From CADEGL01 sp050180485 (lineage in GTDB: Bacteria; Pseudomonadota; Alphaproteobacteria; CADEGL01), in contig JBFXED010000019.1 in NCBI GenBank assembly GCA_050180485.1, positions 1 to 64,000 on the forward strand: a DNA stretch of 64,000 nt, written 5' to 3'. The notes under the pieces are model-generated. The model saw only the letters and a program-made list of their open reading frames with translations, searched no databases and had not been told where the DNA came from. Positions 18,327-25,684 of this stretch are shown one piece after another. The position numbers and the translations under genes are program-made. Each line of letters opens with the position of its first letter. The stretch's first letter is position 1.

Positions 18327-19481
18327 TCACGCCGCCTCCGCCCGGACGGAAGCGTATGCCCAGTCCAGCCACGGCAGCAGGGCTTCGACATCGCCCCGAT
18401 CGATGGTGGCGCCGCCCCAGATGCGCAGGCCCGGCGGCGCCGAGCGGTAGGCGCCGATATCGAGCGCCACGCCTTCGGCCTCCAGCAGCGAGGTCATGCG
18501 CTTGAGCATCTCGGCCTGGCGCGGCTTCGGCAGGTTCGCGAACAGCGGCTCCTGCACCTTGAGGCAGATCGAGGTGCAGGAGCGCGTGGTCGGATCATCG
18601 GCCAGGAACGCGGCCCAATCGCTCCGTTCAACCCACGCGGCGACGGCGGCAAGATTGGCTTCCGAGCGCGCGATCAACGCGTCCAGCCCGCCGATGCCTT
18701 CCGCCCATTTCAGCCCGTCGAGCGCATCCTCAACGCAGAGCATGGACGGAGTGTTGATCGTCTCGCCGCGGAAGATGCCCTCGTCCAATTTTCCGTCCTT
18801 GGTCAGGCGGAACAACTTGGGTAGCGGCCAGGCCGGCTTATGGCTTTCCAACCGCGCAGCAGCGCGAGGCGAGATCGCTAACATGCCGTGCTGCCCCTCT
18901 CCGCCTAGCACCTTCTGCCAGGACCAGGTGACCGCATCGAGCCTTTCCCACGGCAAGCGCATGGCGAACGCCGCCGAGGTCGCATCGCAGATGGCCAGGC
19001 CTTCGCGCCCGGGCGCGAGCCAAGCCGCATCGGGCACGCGCACGCCCGAAGTCGTACCGTTCCAGGTGAAAACAACGTCGCGGTCGGCCGCGACCTGCTT
19101 CAGGTCCGGCAGCTTGCCGTAATCGGCTTCGAACACCCGCACGTCGGAGAGGCGCAATGCCTTCACCACATCGGTGACCCAGGTCTTGCCGAAGCTTTCC
19201 CACGCCAGCATGTCTACGCCCCGCGCGCCGAGCAGCGACCACAGCGCAAGTTCGACGGCGCCCGTATCCGACGCCGGAACGATGGCCAAGCGCCAGTCGG
19301 CTGGCATGCGCAGCACCGACTTACTACGGTCGATCACCTCGGCCAAGCGTGCCTTGCCCTTTGCCGAACGATGGGAGCGGCCCAGGAACGCGCCTTCGAG
19401 CACGTGAGGCGTCCAGCCCGGACGCTTGGCGCAAGGGCCAGAGGAAAAATTGGGATTCCGGGGACGGAGAGAAGGCTTCAT
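18327..19481 (-). CDS. serC: Phosphoserine aminotransferase
   Basis: The protein has 384 residues, starting MKPSLRPRNPNFSSGPCAKRPGW, the hallmark of the archaeal/alphaproteobacterial-type SerC group. SDTGAVELALWSLLG and WSWQKVLGGEGQHGM (Lys190 binds PLP) are diagnostic, with GETINTPSMLCVEDAL following. It transaminates phosphohydroxypyruvate with glutamate to phosphoserine. It is the first gene of a serC–serA operon. The frame is open for 28 more codons upstream, but that segment is AT-rich and contains a hairpin in a likely leader, so the ATG at 19481 is chosen. Confidence 0.94.
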   Translation of the reverse strand: MKPSLRPRNPNFSSGPCAKRPGWTPHVLEGAFLGRSHRSAKGKARLAEVIDRSKSVLRMPADWRLAIVPASDTGAVELALWSLLGARGVDMLAWESFGKTWVTDVVKALRLSDVRVFEADYGKLPDLKQVAADRDVVFTWNGTTSGVRVPDAAWLAPGREGLAICDATSAAFAMRLPWERLDAVTWSWQKVLGGEGQHGMLAISPRAAARLESHKPAWPLPKLFRLTKDGKLDEGIFRGETINTPSMLCVEDALDGLKWAEGIGGLDALIARSEANLAAVAAWVERSDWAAFLADDPTTRSCTSICLKVQEPLFANLPKPRQAEMLKRMTSLLEAEGVALDIGAYRSAPPGLRIWGGATIDRGDVEALLPWLDWAYASVRAEAA

Positions 19482-19504
19482 GGACGTCTCGGAAATGGCT
19501 AAAA

Positions 19505-19530
19505 CATCGCAAATATTCATTTGTGCGATG
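19505..19530 (-). promoter_or_regulatory. Structured serC leader hairpin (candidate serC-type RNA element)
   Basis: On the minus strand CATCGCA (19530–19524) and TGCGATG (19511–19505) are perfect complements. Inner pairing CAAAT/ATTTG gives an alternative longer helix with a 2-nt bulge and a GAAT loop. A TTTT tract follows, then the serC start codon 23 nt after the hairpin. A conserved RNA element named serC has been described in the leader of alphaproteobacterial serC–serA operons. Position and form fit, but I could not align this sequence to that model. A protein operator is the alternative. Confidence 0.45.
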
Positions 19531-19592
19531 CAGCATTTCGTATAGGCCCGAGCAAAACCCGTCAACCGTGCATTCGGGAAAAGATAGCTGGC

Positions 19593-20282
19593 CTACGCTT
19601 CCCGCATATCGCGCGCCGTGGTGCCGCTAGCCGTTCCATCGGCATAGGAGCGTGCACCTTCGATATAACGGTCGAGTGGCAGCGAAATCGACCGGACGGA
19701 GGGACGTTCCATCAAATTATCGGCCAATGCCCTGAGGCGACGGCATTCCGGAGGCAACCCCACACCACGGTAGTGTTCCATCACGGGGAGGCGCTCGAAC
19801 CAGGGCTCATACGTAAGATCGACCAGGGAAAGCCGCTCACCGAGCCAATATGGCCCCTTCGCGGTCCCGATCCCCGCACTTTCCATAAACAGAAAATGGG
19901 TTCGCAGCTCTGCAGACAGTCGGGCTTGATCGTCCTTCGATTGGGCCAGAAGCAACCTGTACCAAGTTGGCGTGAACTTGACGTTGGCGAAGTCGACCCA
20001 AAACCGGGCGCGGGCTCGCGCGGCCGGGTCCGTAGGCATCAGCGCAGGATCGGGAAACACTTCCTCCACATATTCATTGATGATCGAAGATTCCCAAACC
20101 AGATCATCGCCATGCTTGAGCACAGGCACTTTGCTGTAGGGAGAAACTTCGGCAAACCAGGAGGGTTTGGCACTCAAATCAATTTCGGTGAACTCAAACG
20201 AAATATTCTTCTCCAAGAGTACGAGACGCGTGCGGGCCGCATAGGGACAAATTTGCGCGCTATAAAGATGAATGATCGCCAT
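19593..20282 (-). CDS. Glutathione S-transferase-like protein (omega/zeta-like)
   Basis: The protein has 229 residues. The N-terminal thioredoxin fold has HLYSAQICPYAARTRLVLLEK, where the Cys of the CPYA motif could form the omega-class mixed disulfide, and VPVLKHGDDLVWESSIINEYVEE, where VPVL and ES bind glutathione. The C-terminal helical domain contains LSLVDLTYEPWFERL. The substrate is unknown. Codon use is less GC-rich than in neighbours. It is divergent from a second GST-like gene, with 59 nt between the starts. Confidence 0.8.
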   Translation of the reverse strand: MAIIHLYSAQICPYAARTRLVLLEKNISFEFTEIDLSAKPSWFAEVSPYSKVPVLKHGDDLVWESSIINEYVEEVFPDPALMPTDPAARARARFWVDFANVKFTPTWYRLLLAQSKDDQARLSAELRTHFLFMESAGIGTAKGPYWLGERLSLVDLTYEPWFERLPVMEHYRGVGLPPECRRLRALADNLMERPSVRSISLPLDRYIEGARSYADGTASGTTARDMREA

Positions 20283-20341
20283 TGTCTAACCCTCCGCTCA
20301 CGTTTATTCCTGCCCCTGCGAACAACCGCGAAGGCCCATCG

Positions 20342-21037
20342 ATGACAATGGTATTGTACGAACTTGTCGGCCAGAACGACCATCGGTTCAGCCCCTATGC
20401 TTGGCGCAGCCGCCTCGCGCTCGCCCACAAAGGGTTGGAGGCCACGTTCGTGCCCTGTCGCTTGACGGACAAGGACAAAATTGCTTTCAGCAAGCAGGAA
20501 CGGGTACCGGTACTGAAGGACGGCGACACGGTCGTGCCCGATTCCTGGGCGATCGCCTGCTATCTGGAGGACAAGTATCCTGACCGGCCGTCGCTCTTCG
20601 GCGGCGCGGTCGGCCGTGGGGTCGCGCGGGTCGTGAACGCGGCGGCGGACACGCAGCTGATCCCGGCCATGGCGCGCCTGATCCTCGGCGATGTCTTCGC
20701 GACCATCGATCCCGCCGACCGCGAATACTTCCGCAAGACGCGTGAACCGCGCTTTGGCGCCACCATCGAGGCGATTGCCGCCGGGCGCGACGGTCAGCGC
20801 GAGCCGTGGCTCAACGCTCTAGGCCCTTTTCGCCTAGTTCTGAAAGAGCAACCATTCCTGTCGGGCGAGAAGCCCGCCTACGCCGACTACATCCTGTTCG
20901 GCACGTTCCAGTGGGCGCGCTGTACCAGCCCGTATCCATTGCTTGAGCGCGACGATCCGGTCCATGCTTGGCGCGAGAAGATGCTGGACCTGTTCGGCGG
21001 CATGGGCCGGAAGGCCAAGGGCTATCCGGTCGACTGA
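20342..21037 (+). CDS. Glutathione S-transferase-like protein
   Basis: The protein has 231 residues from ATG 20342, with a GAAGG ribosome-binding site 7 nt upstream. The N-terminal fold has LYELVGQNDHRFSPYAWRSRLALAHKGL, with SPYAWRSR replacing the Cys motif and suggesting a Ser-type or beta-etherase-like GST. VPVLKDGDTVVPDSWAIACYLEDKYP binds the gamma-glutamyl end. The C-terminal FLSGEKPAYADYILFGTFQW is the second-domain motif. This resembles bacterial LigE/LigF-type GSTs in layout, but function is unassigned. It is convergent with the MaoC gene, with 3 nt between stops. Confidence 0.8.
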   Translation: MTMVLYELVGQNDHRFSPYAWRSRLALAHKGLEATFVPCRLTDKDKIAFSKQERVPVLKDGDTVVPDSWAIACYLEDKYPDRPSLFGGAVGRGVARVVNAAADTQLIPAMARLILGDVFATIDPADREYFRKTREPRFGATIEAIAAGRDGQREPWLNALGPFRLVLKEQPFLSGEKPAYADYILFGTFQWARCTSPYPLLERDDPVHAWREKMLDLFGGMGRKAKGYPVD

Positions 21038-21040
21038 CCG

Positions 21041-21490
21041 CTAGGCGGGCCGCCGCCGGACGATGTGCGGAATGGTCATCGTGCACATCGTCTCGCCGCG
21101 CTGATTGGTTGTCCGGTACTTGAGGACCATGATGCCCCGTCCAGGCTTGGTCGCCGACGGACGCACCTCCGCCACCTCGACCTCCACCTGCAACGTATCA
21201 CCAGCCTTCAGCGGCTTGAGAAACCTGACGTCGTCCACCGCCGGCGCGCCCATGTTGCAGGCCGTGATGACGCCCGTCTCGAAGAAGAGCTTGAAGCTGA
21301 GCGCGCAGGTCTGGAAACCGCTAGCAACGACCTCGCCGAAGAGCCCGTGCTTGGCCGCTTCCTTGTCCTTATGGAACGGCTGCGGGTCGTATTTGTGGGC
21401 ATAGTCCAGGATGTCGGCTTCGCTGACGGTCAGCTTCGCCGAGGTGAATTTCTCGCCGACCTTGAAATCTTCCAGATAGCGCGTGGTCAC
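21041..21490 (-). CDS. MaoC-like (R)-specific enoyl-CoA hydratase-type protein
   Basis: The protein has 149 residues with a GTG start at 21490 that overlaps the stop of the upstream PhzF gene (GTGA). An AGGGA ribosome-binding site lies inside the PhzF gene. Hot-dog fold: YLEDFKVGEKFTSAKLTVSEADILDYAHKYDPQPFH gives the hydratase Asp/His region, followed by FGEVVASGFQTCALSFKL. These proteins hydrate trans-2-enoyl-CoA or act on related thioesters. The reading frame runs much further upstream but is then only the shadow of PhzF. Translational coupling to PhzF is likely. Confidence 0.87.
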   Translation of the reverse strand: MTTRYLEDFKVGEKFTSAKLTVSEADILDYAHKYDPQPFHKDKEAAKHGLFGEVVASGFQTCALSFKLFFETGVITACNMGAPAVDDVRFLKPLKAGDTLQVEVEVAEVRPSATKPGRGIMVLKYRTTNQRGETMCTMTIPHIVRRRPA

Positions 21491-22299
21491 GTCGACGTCC
21501 CTGCCGCGGTTGTTGATGCCGAAATCCTGATCGTACCTTCGAGGAAGAAAGCCACGCGGCCGCGCATGACGACGCGCTCGCCGCGCTGTTCGCACACCAG
21601 TTCCCCACCCCGCGCGGAAATCTGCCGCGCATTCAGCGTGGTCTTGTCCAGTCGCTTGGACCAGTACGGCGTCAGCGCGCAGTGGGCCGAGCCGGTCACC
21701 GGGTCTTCCTTGATGCCCAAGCCGGGCGCGAAGAATCGGGAAACGAAATCCACTTCGTCGCCGGGCGCGGTGACGATCATGCCGGGACGCTCTAGCTTGC
21801 CAAATTTCTCGAAATCTGGCGTCATGGCGCGGATATCCGCCTCGCGATCGAAGACGGCCAGATAGTCGCGTTGATTGCTCAGCAATTCGACAGGCGCCAG
21901 GCCCAGCGCGTCTGCCACGGCGGCGGACTTGATCGGCTTGGCTTCCCAAACCGGAAAATCCATGGCGAACCACTCGCCATCCTTCACCACCTCCAGCACA
22001 CCGCTCGCGGTGTGAAAACGGACGGACGAGCGGGACGGATCGAGCTTTGAGAGCACCAACGCGCCGGTCGCGAGCGTGGCATGGCCGCACAGATCCACTT
22101 CCGTCGTGGGTGTGAACCAGCGCAGATCGTAGTTAACGTCGCTGGGCACAAAGAACGCTGTCTCGGACAGATTGTTTTCGGCCGCGATGGCCTGCATCGT
22201 CTCGTCCGGCAGCCATTTCGTCAGCACACAGACGGCGGCCGGGTTGCCGCCGAAGACGCGGCCCGTGAACGCGTCGATCTGATAGAGCGGAATTTCCAT
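21487..22299 (-). CDS. PhzF-family isomerase/epimerase-like protein
   Basis: The protein has 270 residues. YQIDAFTGRVFGGNPAAVCVL and AAENNLSETAFFV (Glu46, the proposed catalytic acid) open the first lobe. WFTPTTEVDLCGHATLATG is the strongest family signature, and GIKEDPVTGSAHCALTPYW marks the second lobe. The DAP-epimerase-like fold is complete. Most bacterial PhzF-like proteins have no known substrate; phenazine genes are absent here, so a role in phenazine synthesis should not be assumed. It lies 5 nt after the thioesterase gene and overlaps the MaoC gene, forming a three-gene leftward operon. Confidence 0.88.
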   Translation of the reverse strand: MEIPLYQIDAFTGRVFGGNPAAVCVLTKWLPDETMQAIAAENNLSETAFFVPSDVNYDLRWFTPTTEVDLCGHATLATGALVLSKLDPSRSSVRFHTASGVLEVVKDGEWFAMDFPVWEAKPIKSAAVADALGLAPVELLSNQRDYLAVFDREADIRAMTPDFEKFGKLERPGMIVTAPGDEVDFVSRFFAPGLGIKEDPVTGSAHCALTPYWSKRLDKTTLNARQISARGGELVCEQRGERVVMRGRVAFFLEGTIRISASTTAAGTST

Positions 22300-22304
22300 T
22301 TCGA

Positions 22305-22784
22305 TCAGGGCTGGTTCTGGAACAGCATGAGCGTGGCGCTGCCGTGGGCGTAGAGCTTACCCTGGAGATCGGTCAGGCGGGCCTCCGCCGTGGCTATGCG
22401 CTTGCCCTGATGGATGATCTTTCCTTCGCAGCGGACCCGGCCGGTCTTGGGGGTCATGGGACGCACGAAATTGACCTTTAACTCCAGCGTGGTCGACGCT
22501 CCGCCGGCATCCTGGGTGGTCAGGGCGGCCGAGCCGGTCGCACTGTCGATCAGCGCCGCGGCCAAGCCGCCATGGGCGATGCCCAAAGCGTTGTTGTGCT
22601 GTTCAGCAATGTCGCATTCGAAGACGCAGCGGCCGAACTCCGCCTCCACGACGCGCAAGCCCAGGCTGGCTACGAAAGGCGAGGACGGTTTCTCGCCCCG
22701 CGCCATGGCCTGCATGTATTCCAGGCCGGAAACCTTCCTGCCCCCGTGCACCGGGGCGTCCGGACCGTATTTCGTCTCTGACAT
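22305..22784 (-). CDS. PaaI-type hot-dog thioesterase
   Basis: The protein has 159 residues from ATG 22784 with GGAG 5 nt upstream. FECDIAEQHNNALGIAHGGLAAALIDSATG contains the HGG and downstream Asp arrangement of the PaaI/YdiI thioesterases. TTLELKVNFVRPMTPKTGRVRCEG and LYAHGSATLML complete the fold. It likely hydrolyses a small acyl-CoA. It is the first of three co-directional genes (with PhzF and MaoC). A GC-rich hairpin sits in its immediate leader. Confidence 0.85.
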   Translation of the reverse strand: MSETKYGPDAPVHGGRKVSGLEYMQAMARGEKPSSPFVASLGLRVVEAEFGRCVFECDIAEQHNNALGIAHGGLAAALIDSATGSAALTTQDAGGASTTLELKVNFVRPMTPKTGRVRCEGKIIHQGKRIATAEARLTDLQGKLYAHGSATLMLFQNQP

Positions 22785-22801
22785 GGGATCTCCGCGCAAC
22801 G

Positions 22802-22830
22802 AAGGCCGGTTCGAGGAACCGGCCTTTTTT
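22802..22830 (+). terminator. Intrinsic-terminator-like hairpin, plus orientation, in a minus-strand leader
   Basis: AAGGCCGGTTC (22802–22812) and GAACCGGCCTT (22816–22826) form an 11-bp perfect stem with a 3-nt loop. Six T residues follow on the plus strand (22825–22830). Both flanking genes are on the minus strand, where the same hairpin lies 17 nt before the thioesterase start codon with no T run after it. It could stop antisense transcription or act as leader structure. Confidence 0.6.
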
Positions 22831-22877
22831 CGAGGGGCCGACCTTACGCGGTCACGCCCTATCCGTCGAGCGGCGGT

Positions 22878-23069
22878 CTAAGAATGACGGCGCTTCCAGT
22901 CCCAGATTTCCGCAGGCACGGCACCGCGCGCCAAACCGATATCGTCCATCGAGAACGTATCGGGTTTGATTTCCGCCGCATGGGCGGAGCGCGGCGAATC
23001 GCCAGCCTGAATCACGTTGGCATCAAGCGGTGCAGAATAAATCGGGTGCAAGAAGCTGCGCTCTGTCAT
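22878..23069 (-). CDS. Small hypothetical protein, 63 aa
   Basis: The protein runs MTERSFLHPIYSAPLDANVI and ends AEIWDWKRRHS. Composition is protein-like, with balanced hydrophobic and charged residues and no compositional bias typical of a shadow frame, and no gene lies opposite. The ribosome-binding site is weak (GAGAGAG). I do not recognise a family. It lies between AlaX and the thioesterase on the same strand, 150 nt past AlaX. Treat it as tentative. Confidence 0.4.
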   Translation of the reverse strand: MTERSFLHPIYSAPLDANVIQAGDSPRSAHAAEIKPDTFSMDDIGLARGAVPAEIWDWKRRHS

Positions 23070-23221
23070 CTCTCTCGGTCATCTCTCTCGTCCTTCATAC
23101 GGCAAACGCGCCGTTGGCGTTTATGGTTCCCCGATCCCTTCAAGATAGGAGAAGACCGTGACGCCAGAGTGACGGTTGAGAGTGTCGGTCTGAGGGCCGA
23201 CTTGCGGTTTATTCGGGGCAG

Positions 23222-23929
23222 CTAGACGAATGCGATATTGATGCGCCGGTTCTGGCGACCTTTGTTCTCGATCTTGCCCACGACCACCTGACCGATCTCG
23301 CCCGTGCGCGCCACATGAGTGCCACCGCACGGTTGAAGGTCGACGCCATCGATTTCCAACAGACGCACTTTCCCCGAACCGGTGGGCGGCTTGACCGACA
23401 TCGTACGCACCAGACCGGGATTGGCCGCCAGCTCGTCGTCTGTGATCCAGCGGGGATGCACAGGATGGTCCTCGGCCACCAGCCGATTCAGATCGGCGGT
23501 CAGCTTCTCCTTGTCGATGGCAGTGTTGGGCAGGTCGAAGTCGAGCCGCCCCTTGGCCTCGCCTAGGGCACCGCCCGTGACCGATCCGGTCACCAGCGAA
23601 CAAAGAAGATGCAGGCACGTATGCATCCGCATATGGCGGTGGCGTCGCTTCCAATCGAGTGCGGCCGTGACCGTCTCGCCGACGGCAGGTGGCGCTGCGC
23701 CCGGCTCCAGCACATGGGCGGGTTCGCCGGTCGCGGGGTGCTTGCGGGTATCGGCCACCTGCAATTCCCGGCCGTCGGCGAGGCGCAGAACGCCCGTGTC
23801 GCCCGGCTGGCCGCCGCCTTCGGGGTAGAACACCGTACGGTCAAGGCGGATGCCCGCCTCGTCGACGGACATGACGCGCGCTTCGCAGGATTTCAGATAG
23901 GCGTCTTCGCGAAAGAGCTCGTCGGTCAT
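23222..23929 (-). CDS. alaX: Alanyl-tRNA editing protein AlaX
   Basis: The protein has 235 residues with a GGGAGG ribosome-binding site. It matches the free-standing AlaRS editing domain: RTVFYPEGGGQPGDTG, then the zinc ligands HTCLH (His103, His107) and CGGTH (Cys201, His205). It deacylates mischarged Ser- or Gly-tRNA-Ala in trans. Length and motifs fit AlaX of the medium type, lacking the C-Ala domain. It is transcribed leftward from a position 39 nt past the EamA stop. Confidence 0.92.
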   Translation of the reverse strand: MTDELFREDAYLKSCEARVMSVDEAGIRLDRTVFYPEGGGQPGDTGVLRLADGRELQVADTRKHPATGEPAHVLEPGAAPPAVGETVTAALDWKRRHRHMRMHTCLHLLCSLVTGSVTGGALGEAKGRLDFDLPNTAIDKEKLTADLNRLVAEDHPVHPRWITDDELAANPGLVRTMSVKPPTGSGKVRLLEIDGVDLQPCGGTHVARTGEIGQVVVGKIENKGRQNRRINIAFV

Positions 23930-23968
23930 GCGGTCCTCCCTTAGAGCACTTAGTCTAGCAGACGGGCG

Positions 23969-24868
23969 CTACGAACGCTGAGTCAGGCGGACGCCGATTA
24001 GGATGACGATCGCCGCGCCGATGCCCACCGCCGTCAGCCGTTCTCCCAAGAACACCACGGCCAAGCCGACGCCCACCACAGGCAGGAAGAACTGGGCTGG
24101 CGCGACACGCGCAACCCCGCCTTTGGAGAGGGCCCAGTACCAGGCGATATAGCCGATCACCGTCACGATGAACGCCAGATAAACGATAGCGATCCAGCCG
24201 GCCGGCCCGATGTGAAGGACTGCCTCCCATCCACGCGTCAGCAGCAGGACCGGCACGCCAACCGCCGTACCGATGGTCGCGCCCCACATGGTCGTCGACC
24301 AACTCCCCAGCGTGCCCGAAAGCCGGGCGCCCGCTACATAGCCCAATGAGCAAGCCCAGCAGCCGACCAAGATGATCAGATCGCCGATGACGGGATCGCT
24401 GCCGCCTTCGAAGCCGGAGCGGTCGCCGATCAAGGCGGCGGTACCAGCGAGCGCCAGGGCGCAGCCGTAGAGCCAACGGCGCGCCGGCATACGGCGCTCA
24501 AGACCAGCCGCAATGAGGCCCGTCCAAATCGGCAGCGTGGCGATCAGGAGCGCGCCGTGAGACGCCGTGGTGAAGCGCAAACCCACGCTGAAGAACACTG
24601 GAAAGATCACAAAGCCGCAGATGGCGGAAACCATCAGCCAACGCCAGTCGCGCGCATTGCCCGGCCGGGACACGCGGCCCACCAGGATCAACGGAACGCT
24701 GACCACCGCGGCGACGATGGTACGGAGCAATCCCACCAGGAGCGGATCAGTGTCGGCCACGCCCAGCTTGGTCGCGAATGGGCTGGCGCCCCAGATTACG
24801 ACCGCGAAAGCCGCCGCGCCGATCACCGCAGGAGTAAGCCGTTGCGCCGGCGGCGCCACGGACTTCAT
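23969..24868 (-). CDS. EamA/DMT-family transporter
   Basis: The protein has 299 residues with about ten membrane segments arranged as two EamA repeats. WGASPFATKLGV early and VYLAFIVTVIGYIAWYWALSKGGVARVA in the second repeat are typical DMT exporter motifs, followed by FLGERLTAVGIGAAIVILIGV. The substrate is unknown; family members export amino acids or metabolites. It overlaps thiD by an ATGA. Coupling to thiD does not prove a thiamine-related role. Confidence 0.87.
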   Translation of the reverse strand: MKSVAPPAQRLTPAVIGAAAFAVVIWGASPFATKLGVADTDPLLVGLLRTIVAAVVSVPLILVGRVSRPGNARDWRWLMVSAICGFVIFPVFFSVGLRFTTASHGALLIATLPIWTGLIAAGLERRMPARRWLYGCALALAGTAALIGDRSGFEGGSDPVIGDLIILVGCWACSLGYVAGARLSGTLGSWSTTMWGATIGTAVGVPVLLLTRGWEAVLHIGPAGWIAIVYLAFIVTVIGYIAWYWALSKGGVARVAPAQFFLPVVGVGLAVVFLGERLTAVGIGAAIVILIGVRLTQRS

Positions 24869-25677
24869 CGCGGCGTCTCGAACGGCCGGACGGTATGACC
24901 GTGGCCCAATGGTCCCTTCCCCTGGCCCAGCCTCGGCGCAGCACGAATGGCGGCTTGGACATAGGCGTGGGCGCGTGCGACTGCGTCCTTGAGCGAGCGG
25001 CCTTGCGCCAACCCGGTGGCGACGGCGGAAGCCAGGGTGCAGCCCGTGCCGTGGGTGTGCTTGGTCTCGATGCGCGGCGCCTCGAAGACATCCACGCCCT
25101 CGCGTGTGACCAGCAGATCGCGGACGACCGGGCCTTCGCGGTGGCCGCCTTTGAGCAGTACGGCTTTGGGGCCCATGGCTAGAAGCGCGCGGGCTGCGGC
25201 TTCCATGTCGGTATCCGACAGAATAGCGCGACCGGTCAGAACTTCGGCTTCCGGCACATTGGGCGTAAGCACGGCAGCCAGGGGCAGCAACTGACCTCGC
25301 AGCGCCCCCTGCGCGGCCTGCTGGAGAAGCGCCTGTCCACCCTTGGCGACCATCACCGGGTCGACCACGACCGGAATATTCGGCGCACGCGTTCTGACCT
25401 CACCGCAAACGGCCTCGATCACCTCGGCGCGATGAAGCATCCCGGTCTTGATCGCATCCGCGCCGATATCGTCGAGCACGAGCGCCATTTGTCGGGCCAC
25501 GAACTCAGGCGGCACATCCAGGATGCCGAAGACGCCCTGCGTGTTCTGCGCGGTCAGCGCGGCGATGGCGGTAGCGGCATAGCCACCCAGAGCCGTGACC
25601 GTCTTAATGTCGGCCTGGATACCCGCCCCGCCCCCGGAATCGGAGCCGGCGACGATCAGGACGCGCCCTTGCGTCAC
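24865..25677 (-). CDS. thiD: Hydroxymethylpyrimidine/phosphomethylpyrimidine kinase
   Basis: The protein has 270 residues. It carries the ribokinase-like fold with VLIVAGSDSGGGAGIQADIKT at the start, TALTAQNTQGV, GMLHRAEVIEAV, VVVDPVMVAKGG and the C-terminal anion hole THGTGCTLASAVATGLAQG. It phosphorylates HMP and HMP-P for thiamine synthesis. It lies 7 nt after glmM and overlaps the EamA gene. Another thiamine gene (thiE-like) is 23 kb away in this window. Confidence 0.95.
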   Translation of the reverse strand: MTQGRVLIVAGSDSGGGAGIQADIKTVTALGGYAATAIAALTAQNTQGVFGILDVPPEFVARQMALVLDDIGADAIKTGMLHRAEVIEAVCGEVRTRAPNIPVVVDPVMVAKGGQALLQQAAQGALRGQLLPLAAVLTPNVPEAEVLTGRAILSDTDMEAAARALLAMGPKAVLLKGGHREGPVVRDLLVTREGVDVFEAPRIETKHTHGTGCTLASAVATGLAQGRSLKDAVARAHAYVQAAIRAAPRLGQGKGPLGHGHTVRPFETPR

Positions 25678-25684
25678 GACCGTG

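Noticed and set aside
16970..18505. 511-codon plus-strand frame opposite serA and the end of serC
   Set aside because: Shadow of serA; Arg/His-rich with no domain.
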